NCBI GenBank assembly: GCA_947174705.1 | Contig: CAMWKB010000003.1 | Span: forward strand, 1 to 64,000 | Source of the DNA: an uncultured Lachnospiraceae bacterium | GTDB taxonomy: Bacteria > Bacillota > Clostridia > Lachnospirales > Lachnospiraceae | DNA length: 64,000 nucleotides | Direction of reading: 5' to 3' | Part shown: in pieces, positions 1-11,600 of the stretch | Numbering within the stretch: position 1 is the first letter of the stretch | Layout of the letters: each line of letters starts with the position of its first letter | Made by a program: the position numbers and the translations under genes | The notes under the pieces: generated by a model | The model's input: only the letters and a program-made list of their open reading frames with translations | Database searches by the model: none | Told to the model about the DNA's origin: nothing

Positions 1-1366
1 CGTCCATCTCCGGCATCATATGATCCATGAAAATGATATGAAACTTCTCCTTTTGAATGTATTCCAGACACTGTCTGCCGGAATCAGCTGTTGTGACCTG
101 TAGCTTTGTCCGATTAAGCAGAGCCTTGAATACTGTCAGATTCATAGCATTATCATCCACCACAAGTATGCTTGCCTGCGGCGCTGTGAAGCTTCCCCTT
201 TTCCTTCCTACCTGCTGCGAATATTTCTCCTGTATTGTTTGAAAACTTCCAAGTGGTACATCGCTTACGATTTTCTGCGGTATTATTACCTGAAAGGTTG
301 AGCCTTTCTGGTATTCGCTTTCTACCTTCATATCACCATCCATCATTTTTAACAGTGACATTGTGATATTCATGCCAAGTCCCGTTCCCTCAATGTTACG
401 ATTCTTCTTCTCATCCAAGCGCTGAAAACTTTCAAAAAGCTTTCCCATATCCTCTTTTCTGATGCCCATACCGGTATCCTTTACGGATATTTTAAGCAGT
501 ATATTATCTTTGTCCTGATATTCATAGGAAAGTATAAGCTCCACACTACCTTTGGGCGTATACTTCACGGCGTTTGTCAAAAGATTGGTTACAATCTGTT
601 TAATCCGCACATCATCACCGTAGAGGACGCTTGGGAGCGTTTCGTCCAGCTCCACGCTCAGTTTCAATTCCTTTTCCCTAGCACGAAAATATATCACATT
701 CCACAAATCCATGATAACTGCCGAAAGCTCATATGTAACCGGAATAATCTCCATTTTACCGGACTCAATCTTTGACATATCCAGAATGTCATTGATCAGA
801 AATAACAGTGTTTTTCCGGAGCTTTGGATGTTGGATGCATATGTTAATATCTGTTTATCCTCAGACTCCCTGAGTATCATCTCATTCATGCCAAGTACGG
901 CGTTAATCGGTGTTCTGATTTCATGCGACATATTAGACAGGAAACGGCTTTTTGCCTCATTTGCATGTTCCGCTACCTCCAAGGCAACCTGCGCGTCGCG
1001 CAGTTCGTTCAGCTTTGTCATATCATTTATCACCACTACAACCGCCCGTTCCCCGTCAATATAAAGATAGCTTGTCGTCAGAAGCAGGCTGATTGTCACA
1101 CCGTCTCTCACAAAATCAACAGGTGCCTGATCGGCTTTTGCCTTTTCGTAGATTGTGTCTAATATGATTTCATTAAACGCATCATTTTGTTCCTGCATCA
1201 GAAAAACACTCATATATGATTTTCCGACATCCTCCGGTTTCATACCAAGAATACGTTCTGCCGCCGGATTCAGCATGGCAATCTTCCCATCGATGCCAAT
1301 CACCATGACGCCCTCCTGCATATTTCGCACAATTTCCTCATAGAATCTTTCATCCAATTGTTTCAT
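1..1366 (-). CDS. Hybrid sensor histidine kinase, C-terminus cut by window edge
   Basis: This frame is absent from the ORF track because it is open at the left edge; I translated it by hand. About 455 residues are visible. An N-terminal PAS-like segment (roughly 1-125, 'NMQEGVMVIGIDGKIAMLNP') leads to a HisKA box 'MSHEIRTPINAVLGM' carrying the phospho-accepting His. A HATPase domain follows ('TNLLTNAVKYTP', 'DTGMGI', 'GTGLGM'), then the start of a receiver domain ('SILVVDDNAMN', acceptor Asp in 'IIFMDHMMPEMD'). There is no membrane segment, so it should be cytosolic. The ATG at 1366 has AGGA about 7 nt upstream and lies 20 nt past the stop of the RsbW-like gene, so it is probably co-transcribed with it. 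I infer that it feeds phospho-signals into the partner-switching module; its ligand is unknown. Confidence 0.9.
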   Translation of the reverse strand, partial: MKQLDERFYEEIVRNMQEGVMVIGIDGKIAMLNPAAERILGMKPEDVGKSYMSVFLMQEQNDAFNEIILDTIYEKAKADQAPVDFVRDGVTISLLLTTSYLYIDGERAVVVVINDMTKLNELRDAQVALEVAEHANEAKSRFLSNMSHEIRTPINAVLGMNEMILRESEDKQILTYASNIQSSGKTLLFLINDILDMSKIESGKMEIIPVTYELSAVIMDLWNVIYFRAREKELKLSVELDETLPSVLYGDDVRIKQIVTNLLTNAVKYTPKGSVELILSYEYQDKDNILLKISVKDTGMGIRKEDMGKLFESFQRLDEKKNRNIEGTGLGMNITMSLLKMMDGDMKVESEYQKGSTFQVIIPQKIVSDVPLGSFQTIQEKYSQQVGRKRGSFTAPQASILVVDDNAMNLTVFKALLNRTKLQVTTADSGRQCLEYIQKEKFHIIFMDHMMPEMD

Positions 1367-1386
1367 CTCTGTATCCTGTCTTTTTC

Positions 1387-1800
1387 CTAAATATTCTTTT
1401 TAATTCTCAAGATGTTCTGCCCGTCTTTATACTCATAAGAGACATCATCCATCGTCTTTTTTACCATATAAATTCCCAGACCGCCGATACCGCGCTCCTC
1501 GATGGAAAGTGTAATATCAGGGTCCTCTTTTGCAAGCGGATCATATGGGACACCGTTATCAATGAAGGTGATCACTACTGCAAGCGGATTTTCAGTTACC
1601 TCAACGCGCACAGTCGCACTGCCGGTTTCGGGATTGTATGCGTAATATGCGATGTTGCTGAAAAGCTCATCAATTGCCATGTCAACCTGCATCTGCGTCT
1701 TCATCGGACATTCGAGCTGTTCTAGCTGTTCATCAACAAATGCTGTTACCTTAGGTATGCTCTCAATTGTCGCTTCAACTACAATTTCCTTCATTTGCAT
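1387..1800 (-). CDS. RsbW-like anti-sigma factor serine kinase
   Basis: This 137-residue protein is about the usual size of RsbW/SpoIIAB kinases (HATPase_c_2, GHKL fold). Visible ATP-site motifs are the N box 'MAIDELFSNIAYYAY', the G1 box 'FIDNGVPYDPL' and the glycine-rich 'ERGIGGLGIYMVKK'. Such proteins bind a sigma factor or other target and phosphorylate a STAS antagonist. A STAS protein, a SpoIIE-type phosphatase and a hybrid kinase are all in the same gene string, which completes a partner-switching set. No sigma factor gene is visible here, so its target is either elsewhere or not a sigma factor. It begins 21 nt after the phosphatase stop. Confidence 0.88.
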   Translation of the reverse strand: MQMKEIVVEATIESIPKVTAFVDEQLEQLECPMKTQMQVDMAIDELFSNIAYYAYNPETGSATVRVEVTENPLAVVITFIDNGVPYDPLAKEDPDITLSIEERGIGGLGIYMVKKTMDDVSYEYKDGQNILRIKKNI

Positions 1801-1821
1801 TCCCCCATTCGTAATTCTTTT

Positions 1822-3408
1822 TCATTTACATTCATCCGCAACCCGCAGAGAAAGCATGGTAATATCATCAAATTGCATCGCCTCTCCCACAAACCGATCT
1901 ATCTCGTTCTTTAACCCTTCAACCAGTTTCTTCGGCTCAGTATCATTATCTTTATTAAGCGCTTCCATCATCCTCTCTGTTCCAAACAGATTCTGTCCGG
2001 CATCCGTCGCTTCCGGCACACCGTCTGTATATACAAATAGCGTATCCCCGGCGTGCAGTTCGATTTCATATTCCTTATACCGGGTGTTCTCCATTCCTGC
2101 CAGAACAAATCCGTGGGGATCTTTAAACAGTTCAAAACTGCCTCCTCTCCGTCTAATTGCCGGATATTCATGTCCTGCATTTGCCGCGGTCACTTTCCCC
2201 GTTGAAATTTCATAAACAGCAAGCCATACCGTGACGAACATTTCCGCTTCATTGTTTTCACAGAGCTGATTATTGACCGCTTCAAGGACCACTTTAGGGG
2301 ATGCGCCCATCATCATCTGGTTCTTGATCAATGTCTTTGTTATGACCATGAACAGCGCCGCCGGAACGCCCTTCCCCGACACATCGGCAATTACAAGTGC
2401 CAGATGATCCTCATCTATCAGAAAGAAATCATAAAAATCTCCTCCCACCTCTTTTGCCGGATCCATGGATGCAAAAATATCAAACTCTGCTCTCTCCGGA
2501 AAAGCAGGAAAAATACTTGGCAGCATATCCGCCTGAATCTGTGTGGCAATGTCAAGCTCCGCCCCGATACGCTCTTTTTCCGCTGTCACAACGGATAACT
2601 CCCGCAGATATTCCCTAAGCTCCAGATACATCTGTGCAAAAGATTCAGACAATTCTTCGATCTCATCACCCGTGCGTATCTCCACATGAAAAGTCTCTTC
2701 GCTCTCCAGGCGGCCCACCATTTCTTTCGTGGCTCTGTTTAACCGATCGATAGGCGTGATAATATTTTTTCGTATAAATACATAAAATAGCCCCATCAAA
2801 ACGGCAATTACCGCTGCTACACTTGATATTATCGTTATCAGGAAATGAAAAAGCGCTTTGCGTATTCCCGGCATTGACAAATCAACACCCACAATCGCCA
2901 CCATCTCCCCGTCGCTGTCCAGAACCGGTGCGTAGGCTGACGCAATATAGCCATACTCCGAATCACGTGTTACAATGATTCTTTCCGGATAGGTGTTCGT
3001 AAAAATCTGCCTGGCGATTTCCTGACCGCCCTCCATGTATGCCTCGCGATATCCCAGCGGACGGACGCCCTCACTGCTGCCCACATCCCAGATATAGACA
3101 AGTTCCTCCTCATATGGTACAAACACAGAGTAATATTCCAAATCCGTCTGCGCCTGCGATATGGCAAGAAATCTCTGTACCTGCCTGTAATAGTCATCCT
3201 CCGTATAGTTTTCTATATAGGAGCGTATCCTGTCTCCGTCGATATATTCCGCTGCCGTCCGGGCATAGGAAAACGCAATATCATTGTATGCGCTCATCTG
3301 TTCTTTCTTATAACGGATATCAATTGTCAGACTGGTTGACAATATCACAACCACCGCAAGGATGGACAATCCCGCCAGTGCCTTCATTCCAAGCTTATGA
3401 TGCTTCAT
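1822..3408 (-). CDS. Membrane-bound SpoIIE/RsbU-type PP2C phosphatase with HAMP
   Basis: The track ORF runs back to 3624 into the previous gene. The ATG at 3408 has GGGAG 8 nt upstream and starts a good signal anchor, giving 528 residues. Order: membrane segment about 8-30, extracytoplasmic Cache-like sensor about 31-185, second membrane segment 186-212, HAMP to about 270, short coiled coil, then a SpoIIE-family PP2C domain ('IQADMLPSIFPAF', 'DPAKEVGGDFYDFF', 'VIADVSGKGVPAALFM') containing the metal-binding Asp residues. The family dephosphorylates phospho-STAS antagonists, freeing them to bind the RsbW kinase. The outside sensor suggests that an extracellular cue triggers the switch. Its neighbours are the likely partners: RsbW-like downstream and STAS two genes upstream. 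Confidence 0.93.
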   Translation of the reverse strand: MKHHKLGMKALAGLSILAVVVILSTSLTIDIRYKKEQMSAYNDIAFSYARTAAEYIDGDRIRSYIENYTEDDYYRQVQRFLAISQAQTDLEYYSVFVPYEEELVYIWDVGSSEGVRPLGYREAYMEGGQEIARQIFTNTYPERIIVTRDSEYGYIASAYAPVLDSDGEMVAIVGVDLSMPGIRKALFHFLITIISSVAAVIAVLMGLFYVFIRKNIITPIDRLNRATKEMVGRLESEETFHVEIRTGDEIEELSESFAQMYLELREYLRELSVVTAEKERIGAELDIATQIQADMLPSIFPAFPERAEFDIFASMDPAKEVGGDFYDFFLIDEDHLALVIADVSGKGVPAALFMVITKTLIKNQMMMGASPKVVLEAVNNQLCENNEAEMFVTVWLAVYEISTGKVTAANAGHEYPAIRRRGGSFELFKDPHGFVLAGMENTRYKEYEIELHAGDTLFVYTDGVPEATDAGQNLFGTERMMEALNKDNDTEPKKLVEGLKNEIDRFVGEAMQFDDITMLSLRVADECK

Positions 3409-3434
3409 TTTTAGTCTCCCGTTCAATCGCTTCT

Positions 3435-4568
3435 TTAAGTATATTTGCCGCTTGTGGCAATTTGTTTCGCCTTTGTTGCAGACCAGAAATGCGCCGCCAC
3501 AATAGATACAATACTGATACCTGTACCAAGCAGCAGCGTCAGCGCCACTGGTAATTCCTGTGTCCCGTGCAGGATAAATAAAATCACATTGGTAATCCAC
3601 ATGACAAATACCCAATGTATACAATATACCGCATTGATATTGCGGCTGATCTCCCCGACGCAGTCAGTCATTCTCTTCGGCAGACGCGGAGCGACCACAT
3701 GGTAAATCCCAAGCATGCCGATTGCCGCGGCAATGCTTACGAGAACATCTACAGTGATAATATGGTAATAACAGTTCTGTCCCTCGCCAAACATTCCCCA
3801 TCCGCCACTGATGGCAGGCGGAAAATAGACTATACAGACCAGAATTCCCACTGTTGACAGAATCCCGTATAACAGGTTTTTGTTTTTCACATGCAGCAAC
3901 AGCTCGCCGAAGACATAGCCGCTCACCGGAACGATTAGCCAGTTAAACAACGGGAAATCCGAAAACACTGCTCCCGCAGGATCCTCCGTCCCTATAAGAT
4001 ACCCCAGAAAGATATTGCCTGCCGGAGACCCGACATCCAATCCCTTCAGAAAAGTACCCAAAAAGGACATAGCCAGGCAGACGAATATCATTGCCGCATT
4101 TGGCATGTGAAGCTTGACAAACAAAGCAATCATTATCATTGCCAGTGCGGCAAATTGCAGTATATCATTACACAAAATCCGGTATGGTATTGGTTTTATG
4201 TATTTCTCAATATCTTCGGTCAGGAAATATCCCGCCAGAAAAGGAATCAGGAATCGACATATGTTTAACACATAACCGGTAATACCAATCCGGATTCCCC
4301 GACGCACATAATCTTTCGGCGTGTGGCTCTTTGTGTATACCATGCCAAAGCCCATGGCGAACATGAACATGGGCGCACCCAAGGGACCTCCGAGCACAGA
4401 GTCAAAAAAGAACGGAATACCATGAGCAAGCTGCTCGCCGGGTGTACATTCTATGATGCAGTGCACCAGCGCCAGACAGAATATCAGCACGGCTTTCGCC
4501 AAATCCAGCTCCGGCTGCCTCCCGCTGTTTACAATTTCTTTAGAAAAGATTTTATCTTTCAAGCTCAT
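3435..4568 (-). CDS. Multi-pass membrane acyltransferase-like protein
   Basis: This 377-residue protein has about ten hydrophobic segments. Its N-terminal pattern 'RQPELDLAKAVLIFCLALVH' fits acyltransferase-3 / DUF1624-type transferases, where an Arg and a membrane His lie near the start. 'MFMFAMGFGMVYTKSH' is closely matched by 'IFIFVMGMGTVYSRHS' in the protein encoded at 16361-17461, so the two are paralogues at opposite ends of the same gene string. Family members move acyl groups across membranes onto sugars, peptides or lipids. An acylation role on the NRPS product is my inference. It is followed 26 nt later by the phosphatase. Confidence 0.7.
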   Translation of the reverse strand: MSLKDKIFSKEIVNSGRQPELDLAKAVLIFCLALVHCIIECTPGEQLAHGIPFFFDSVLGGPLGAPMFMFAMGFGMVYTKSHTPKDYVRRGIRIGITGYVLNICRFLIPFLAGYFLTEDIEKYIKPIPYRILCNDILQFAALAMIMIALFVKLHMPNAAMIFVCLAMSFLGTFLKGLDVGSPAGNIFLGYLIGTEDPAGAVFSDFPLFNWLIVPVSGYVFGELLLHVKNKNLLYGILSTVGILVCIVYFPPAISGGWGMFGEGQNCYYHIITVDVLVSIAAAIGMLGIYHVVAPRLPKRMTDCVGEISRNINAVYCIHWVFVMWITNVILFILHGTQELPVALTLLLGTGISIVSIVAAHFWSATKAKQIATSGKYT

Positions 4569-4597
4569 TTCGGCATTTCTCCGTTTAGTTTCATTAT

Positions 4598-4897
4598 CTA
4601 TTCAATGGTCAGAATATCTATAAATCCTGTCACTTGAAATACATCCATGATCATGTCATTTGCATTTTTTATAACCATATTTCCCTGCTTGTTCATTTTT
4701 TTCTGTGATGCCAAAAGAACTCGCAGTCCGGCGGATGAAATATATTCAAGGTCTTTTAAGTCCAAAATCAGGGTCTGCACGTCTACCGTCAGATCTTCAC
4801 CAATCTCTTTTTCCAGTTCCGGCGCTGTATTCGTATCCAGTCTTCCTTCTAACGCCAATGTAAGCATTCCATTTTCTGTGTTTTTTGTAATCGTCAT
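4598..4897 (-). CDS. STAS-domain anti-sigma factor antagonist
   Basis: The 99-residue protein starts at an ATG with a strong GGAGGAG site; the longer track start at 4939 is not needed. It is a single STAS domain of SpoIIAA/RsbV size. The region around the expected phospho-Ser reads 'DLKDLEYISSAGLRVLLASQ', matching the family D-x-S-S-x-G-L pattern. In the known scheme the unphosphorylated antagonist binds the RsbW kinase and releases its target, and kinase and phosphatase set its state. It lies just downstream of the PPTase gene, behind its own candidate promoter. Confidence 0.9.
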   Translation of the reverse strand: MTITKNTENGMLTLALEGRLDTNTAPELEKEIGEDLTVDVQTLILDLKDLEYISSAGLRVLLASQKKMNKQGNMVIKNANDMIMDVFQVTGFIDILTIE

Positions 4898-4908
4898 TTT
4901 TCTCCTCC

Positions 4909-4979
4909 ATTCCAAAGCATTTTGTAATGCTTCATGCACATATTTTATTTATTATAACTGCTTTCTCATCTAAGGTCCA
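4909..4979 (-). promoter_or_regulatory. Candidate internal promoter and hairpin before the STAS gene
   Basis: On the minus strand TGGACC (4979-4974), a 17-bp spacer and a perfect TATAAT (4956-4951) overlap the end of the PPTase gene. The leader carries a 7-bp inverted repeat AAGCATT/AATGCTT (4915-4921 and 4926-4932) just before the GGAGGAG site. This could give the signalling genes transcription independent of the NRPS. The -35 is weak, so confidence is moderate. Confidence 0.45.
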
Positions 4980-5610
4980 CATACTCAACGGTTTTGGCAA
5001 ACTCTTCCTCCTTCGCGCACACGGACACTTTATATCCCGGAATTTCATATTCCATAATGTGACAGGAAATGAGTTCACTGTCCCGACGCACTTTTATTTT
5101 CTCAGAATCCAGAATCAACTCAAAACGGTCAAAGTCAAGGCTCATTCCTTCTCCGGTCATCTTGATATAGCTTTCTTTCATTGTCCAGATCCGGAAAAAC
5201 CTACGGTCTCTCTCCTCTTCCACGCATGCATTTATATATGCACATTCGCCGGAGTGGAAAAAACGCTCCGCCACTCCTTCCGGAGCTTTCACGATTTGTT
5301 CCACATCGCAGCCCACTTCCTTCTCTGCAGTCGCACAGATGACAATGTGACCGGAGTGAGACAGATTAAAAAAGATTCCTTCCACTTCCGGTTTTCCATC
5401 TAATCCTAACCGGATTCCTGCGGGTGAAGCCCCATAACGGGGCAAGATCCTGTTCAATAAAAGACCTGCCCCAAGGCTCCGTTTTCTGTCTTCCGCCTTA
5501 AGATATTTCATAATTTTGCATTTTCTTTCTATGTCTAATTCATCCAGCAGTGCAGGATTTTCTTTTGGGTCCGTCAGATTAGCGGTATCCGCTGCATATA
5601 AGTGTACCAT
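4966..5610 (-). CDS. Sfp-type 4'-phosphopantetheinyl transferase
   Basis: The start at 5610 (AGGA 8 nt upstream, 10 nt after the NRPS stop) gives 214 residues, near the usual Sfp size. Family motifs are visible: 'VGCDVEQI' (Mg/CoA site) and 'RIWTMKESYIKMTGEGM', the W-x-x-K-E-x-Y signature. The enzyme transfers phosphopantetheine from CoA to the carrier-domain serine of an NRPS. Its position directly behind the synthetase makes the three carrier domains of that protein the obvious substrates. The track start at 5784 lies deep inside the NRPS gene and is not credible. Confidence 0.93.
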   Translation of the reverse strand: MVHLYAADTANLTDPKENPALLDELDIERKCKIMKYLKAEDRKRSLGAGLLLNRILPRYGASPAGIRLGLDGKPEVEGIFFNLSHSGHIVICATAEKEVGCDVEQIVKAPEGVAERFFHSGECAYINACVEEERDRRFFRIWTMKESYIKMTGEGMSLDFDRFELILDSEKIKVRRDSELISCHIMEYEIPGYKVSVCAKEEEFAKTVEYVDLR

Positions 5611-5620
5611 CTCTGCTTTC

Positions 5621-8600
5621 CTACCCGAAAAATCCCAGTTTATCCAATGCATCAATAGCATTTTCCAGATAATTGTCATCTGTGATCGGCCACTTATAAC
5701 CCAGGCGGTACAGCACCTCCGTGGTAAACTGGTTTTTATATCCGACTGTGTAAACCTGTTCTCCGTCTCTTGAAGCATACGCAATCAATCCGGACACCGC
5801 CTCGCTGTCTTCATGGGTTGCAGCATAATCATTGACTGCCTGTTCAAACTGATCATCACTTACAATCTGAATCTCAAATCCGTGATTCCTCATTGCATAA
5901 ATCAAATCTCCCATAAAAATATTATGGCTGTTGCATGCATGATAAACGGTGAAATTCTTATCTGTTCCTGCAAGCTTCAAAATCGCCTCTGCGGTAGAAT
6001 CAATAGGTGAAAATTCAGCGCTTTCATTCATACCGCTTACAGGGAACATTCCTATTGCCACATATCCGCGCACACCCCGTAAGAATCCATTGGTTACGAA
6101 GTTAATCTGAAATTCTCCATCCGAGTTACGGCTCATCAGATTGCCCACACGGATGACTTTAGCATCCAGTCCGTCATGAACTGCTTCCAGTATATAACGC
6201 TCTGCCAGGAATTTTGTCCGGATATATTCATTTGTAATTCTCTGTCCTATATACAGCTCATGTTCGCAAAGATCTCTGTCCATGCCCGGTTTATCACCCA
6301 TTCCTTCTCCTGCAACAGAGACTGTCGATATCTGAATCAATCTCCTGTCCAGTTCACTGCACAGCGCAATCAGATTTTTAACACCGTCTACATTAATCTT
6401 CTGAAGAGTATCATCTGATGAGAAATGCTTTACGCATGCTGCACAGTTGATCAAGGTCTTAAAAGGATATTCCTTTAAGCTTTCCAATGACTTCGGGTCT
6501 GTGATATCTCCGTCAATACAAATAATCCGCTTACCGAAAAGCTCCTCACAAGGATCGTCAAAATAGTACATCAGCATGTTCATCAGCCGTTTTTCAGAGG
6601 AAGGATATTTCCCTTTTCTTACCAGCGCATATACCGTTCCCTCATAAGAATCCAGGAATGCCTTCAGCACATGGATTCCAAGGAAGCCCGTAGCGCCTGT
6701 CAACAGGATATCGCCTACTTCTTCTTTCTTTACCAGATCTGCGTTCTTTGCTCTATTTGGAAGAAGAATGCGATCAACCTTGTTATAATTGTGGGAAGAT
6801 ATTTCATCTTTTTCCACCGTTTCCTCTACCGAGTCCTCACACACTCCAGCTGCAAGCTGTCTTACCGTAGGGTATTTGAAAATGTCAGCATACACTACGG
6901 GAAGCTTTTTCGACATACAAAGCACTGCTATCTTGGATGCTGTCAGTGAGGTGCCTCCAAGTTCAAAGAAATTATCGTTGATTCCGACTTTCTCCATTCC
7001 CAACGCTTTTTCAAATATTTCACAAAGCTGTTCCTGTATCGAATTGACCGGAGGTTCATATCCCTCTCTTTCCGCCTCCACGTCAGGCGCAGGCAGTGAG
7101 CGCTTGTCGATTTTTCCGCCCGGTGTGATAGGCATGCTGTCAAGATGCACATAGAAGGCTGGCAGCATATATTCCGGCAGAAGCGGCTTTAAAAATTCCT
7201 GCCAAATCTGCGTATCCGGCGATGCACCTGTATAATATGCCACGATATACTTGTTTCCGCTCTTCTCCATGACTGTGACCGCTGCTTCCACGATTCCCTC
7301 ATAGGACAGGACAGCACCTTCAATTTCGCTTAATTCTACCCTGTATCCCCGAATCTTTACCTGGAAATCTATTCTTCCGATATATTCTATATTTCCGTCG
7401 CCTCTCATACGCACCATATCGCCGGTATGATACATTCTTGCATCATCCGCACATGTTCTGAAAGGATTATCAACAAAGGAAGCCGCTGTCTTTTCCGGAA
7501 GGTTATGATACCCTCTTGCAATCTGTCTGCCCGCAAGACATAATTCTCCAGATGCGCCCACCGGCAGACGGTTTAACTTCTCATCCACAATATAGCAGCG
7601 CACATTCGTCTGTGACCTTCCTATAGGGATGTTCTTATATTCCTTATCCACTACAAACTCTGTGGATGATACCGTATTCTCGGTAGGGCCGTAACCATTA
7701 ATCATAGTGTAGCTGCGGTTATAATAGCGCTTAAATTTCTCACCGCCCAGAGTCACGAACCGCAGATCACAAGGATCTGTCAATATCTCTGCCACAAGCT
7801 CACCCATCTGGGTAGGAAATGTTCCCAAGGTGATTTTTTCTTTTTTGATGGCATCTGCTACCTGAATGGCATCTTTCCGGATAGCTTCCGGGAAAATATA
7901 CAATAGAGCTCCAACCGTAAGAGGCGCAAACAAATCATGGACTGATGCATCAAAACAGAAACTTGCAAATTCCGCCCAAACATCCTCAGGAGTGGTTTTC
8001 AGGGAGTTGTTCGTGTACATGATCAGATTGACCAGATTTCTCTGTTCAAGCATAACCCCCTTGGGTTTTCCTGTAGAACCGGAGGTATAGATCATATAGG
8101 CAAGATTCTCCGGCTTAGGCGCTGTAAGCTCTGTGGTCAGCTGATAACCTTCACCTTCTTTTACCATATCATTAAGCCACAAAATATTTCCCTTGTAAAA
8201 CTCTGTTAAGTCTGCATATTCTTTTACAGCCAGAAGGTTATCCGCACCGGAATCACTGAGCATATATTCCAGTCTGTCTCTGGGATATTCCGGGTCTAAG
8301 GGCACATATGCCCCGCCTGCCTTCATAACGCCCAAATACCCTATCACGAATTCTTTCGTTCTTCCTGAAAGGATTCCTGCTACCTTTTCCTGACCGAATC
8401 CGTTTTCTGTTAACTTTGCTGCTACATAGTCTGACAGTTGATCCAGTTCACGATAGGTAATCGTTCCATTCTCATCACGCACTGCCCCTCTGTCAGGATA
8501 CAGTTCCACTGCCCGCTTAAATAGATCCACAAAGGTCTTTCCGGTATAAGCAGGATCATTTTTCATTTCTTTTTCTTCTTCAAACAAAAGCCGTATCTCT

Positions 8601-11600
8601 TCTGCTGCCTTTCCCTGAACAAGCCCCTGCGCCGCTATGGAAAAGTTCTCTAATATGTAATCGATAGATTCCGTTTCAAACAGATCTTTTCTGTATTCCA
8701 GCTCATATACGAACTTACCGTCCTCCACGCTGATAGCAAGGGAAACCGGTGCTTTTGCCGCATTTAAGTGAAGCGGTATCTCCTCCGCCTTCTCCTGCCC
8801 GATGGAATCAAATGCAAAATTATCTCCCTGATAAACCAGCATTGCATCAGGCTGAATCTTGCAGCGTCTGCTGATTTCCGAAAACGGATAAATGTCATTA
8901 TCCATAGCATTCATAAGCTGATCCTGCAGCGCACTGAAATAGCTTTCTGCATCAGCCTTGATATTACAGCGCACCGGAAGCGTTTTTACCAGCATACCGA
9001 TTGTCTCAGCAAGACGGGAGTCATTACGTCCATGATAAATGGTGGTGAAAACTGCCTCATCCTTAAAATGATACTTTGCCAGAAGCATACCGAAGACACC
9101 AATGAAAAATACATTTTCGGTGATTCCGTATTTTTCGCAAAGCTCTCGCACCTGTTCAACTTTCAGATGCTCCTCTACAAGCCTTGTATTACCCACTTTA
9201 GGCTGCTGTTCATTTTTATCAGGATAAAAACTTGTATCTCCGCCGCAATTCTCAAACTCTGAAAGATAGAATTCTTCTGCAGCCTTGTAAGCATCTGATT
9301 TCACCGCTGCCTCATGATCCAGCGCAACGTCGTAACTGGAATAGTCTTCCTCCGGAAGAATCTCTCCGCTGTAAGCCCGATTGATCTGATCGATCAGTAT
9401 GCCCAGTGAAGTTCCGTCGGCAATTAAGTGATGCAGGTCCATGAACAGATAACTGCCTTCCATTGTCCGGTGAATTTCAAACCGATACAATGGTTCACCA
9501 AATAAACCATAAGGACGGACCAGCTTTTCCATATCCATATCGTCTATGATTTCAACCTTGGGAGGCAGTGCATCATTTCTTCTCTGCCTGATTTCCCCTT
9601 CCTCATCCATGAACAGCTGTACCTTTAAGTACGGATGTACCTCAATTACCTGCTCTACGGCTTCTTTCAACTGCTCAAGATCAATATTGTCGCTTAGCTT
9701 TAACAAATAAGGAATATTATATACCGTTGTGCCCATGTTTGCGGTACAGTCAATGAACACTCCTGCCTGGGTATTAGTCAGCGGATAAACCTCCTGCACC
9801 TCATGCTTTCCAGCCGCGCTGCTTTGAAGAACAAATTTTTCCAGTTGCAGGATAGTAGCGTTTTTCTTCAAGTCAGCCGTCTTGATCACAATATCAAATT
9901 CCTTGGCAAGCAGGACATTTAAACGGATCGCGCTGACAGACGTAAGTCCCGCAAAATAAATATCTGTGGTGATTCCAAATTCCCTATGGCCCACTGCTTC
10001 TGCCACACACTCAAAAATACGCTTCTGAATCTCAGTCTCAGGTGCGATTACCTCTTCCTGCTTCTTCTCCGGCACTGGAAGCGCACGCTTATTGACTTTC
10101 TGATTCTGGTTAAGTGGAATCTCATCGATCTGCATGGTAACTGCCGGAACCATATAAGGAGGCTTGGTCTCCAGAATAAATCTGTTCAATGCATCGATAT
10201 CCACTTCCTGATCCGATACCACATAAGCTGCAATATACTTTCCACCGCCCTTTTCATCAAAGGCTGCCACGGTGGCATCCTTGATTCCCGGGAATCTGCG
10301 TATTACTTCTTCCACTTCGGTAAGTTCGATACGGAATCCACGAATCTTTACCTGGGCATCCTTTCGTCCCACAAACTGTATCATGCCGTCTGGAAGGAAA
10401 CGCACAACATCTCCTGTGTGATACATGCGCTGATAATCTTTCTCCTGTGTATAGGGATTGACTGTAAAGCTTTCTGCGGTCTTATCCGGACGGTTCAGAT
10501 ATCCTCTGGTTACCTGCAGACCGGAAACTAAAAGTTCGCCGCAGGCTCCTATAGGAAGCCTGTGTCCCTGAGTATCTGCAATATATAGTTTCACATTATC
10601 CAGTGCTTTTCCGATGGGTATATTATCATAATATTTATCAAACAACAGGGCTGTAACCGCTACCGTACATTCCGTAGGACCATATAGGTTATGGAACTTA
10701 TAACCCTTCGGCGGTTCCATGGGCACAAGTTTTTCACCGCCCACCGATAAATGCTTCAGGAATTTATTTTCCATTCCAAGGGCAAACTGCCGTCCCACCT
10801 GAGTCGTCATAAAGCTGTTCGTAATCTTATTTTCTTCAAAATAACGATTCAACTCCATGAAATCCAGCCGGATATCCTCTGCAATAATATGGAGCTCCAC
10901 ACCTGCCGTAAGACTGCTGAAAATATCCATCATGCTGGCATCAAAGCCAAATGACGCATATTCCGCCATGCGGCAGTCCGCGTTCAACTGATAATAATTG
11001 TGATACCATCTGCAGAACGCTGTAATGTTTCCGTACTCCAGCATACATCCTTTCGGTACCCCCGTAGAACCGGATGTATACAACAGCACGAACATATCCT
11101 CAGGCTTTGCTGCTGGAAGCTGAATATCTGCCTCGGGTAATTCCTTAATCTTATGAGTCAGGAGAATTTCTCCTCCGAAATCCGGCACAAGCTCTAACAT
11201 GGTTTCATCTGCGATCAATAACTTAGCGCCCGAATCCTCTAACATAAATTTAAGCCTGTCTTTCGGATAAGTAGGATCAAGGGGCTGATAAGCACATCCT
11301 GCCTTAAGGACGCCTAATGTTGCCACTGCCATATATTCACATCTGGGAATGATTATGGCAACCGGATCCTCCGCTCCCACTCCCCTCTTCGTCAGATATG
11401 CACCTATGCGGTCTGTAATTTCATCCAGTTCTTTGTAAGAAATCCTTACGTCGCGGTAAACCACTGCCGTGTGATCCGGATAGTTCCTAACCACCTCCCG
11501 GAACATATCAATCACGGTTTTACTTCTGTCATAAGGCACTTCCGTCTCATTAAACCTATCCAGTATCTCTTTCTGGGCGGATGAGAGAATAGATATTTCA

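Noticed and set aside
1652-2215. 187-residue plus-strand ORF rich in Ser
   Set aside because: Shadow of the RsbW-like and phosphatase genes; low-complexity Ser/Ile composition with no ribosome binding site.
5611-5784. Longer PPTase start at 5784
   Set aside because: It would overlap the NRPS end by over 160 nt in another frame; the ATG at 5610 has a proper AGGA site and starts the family homology.
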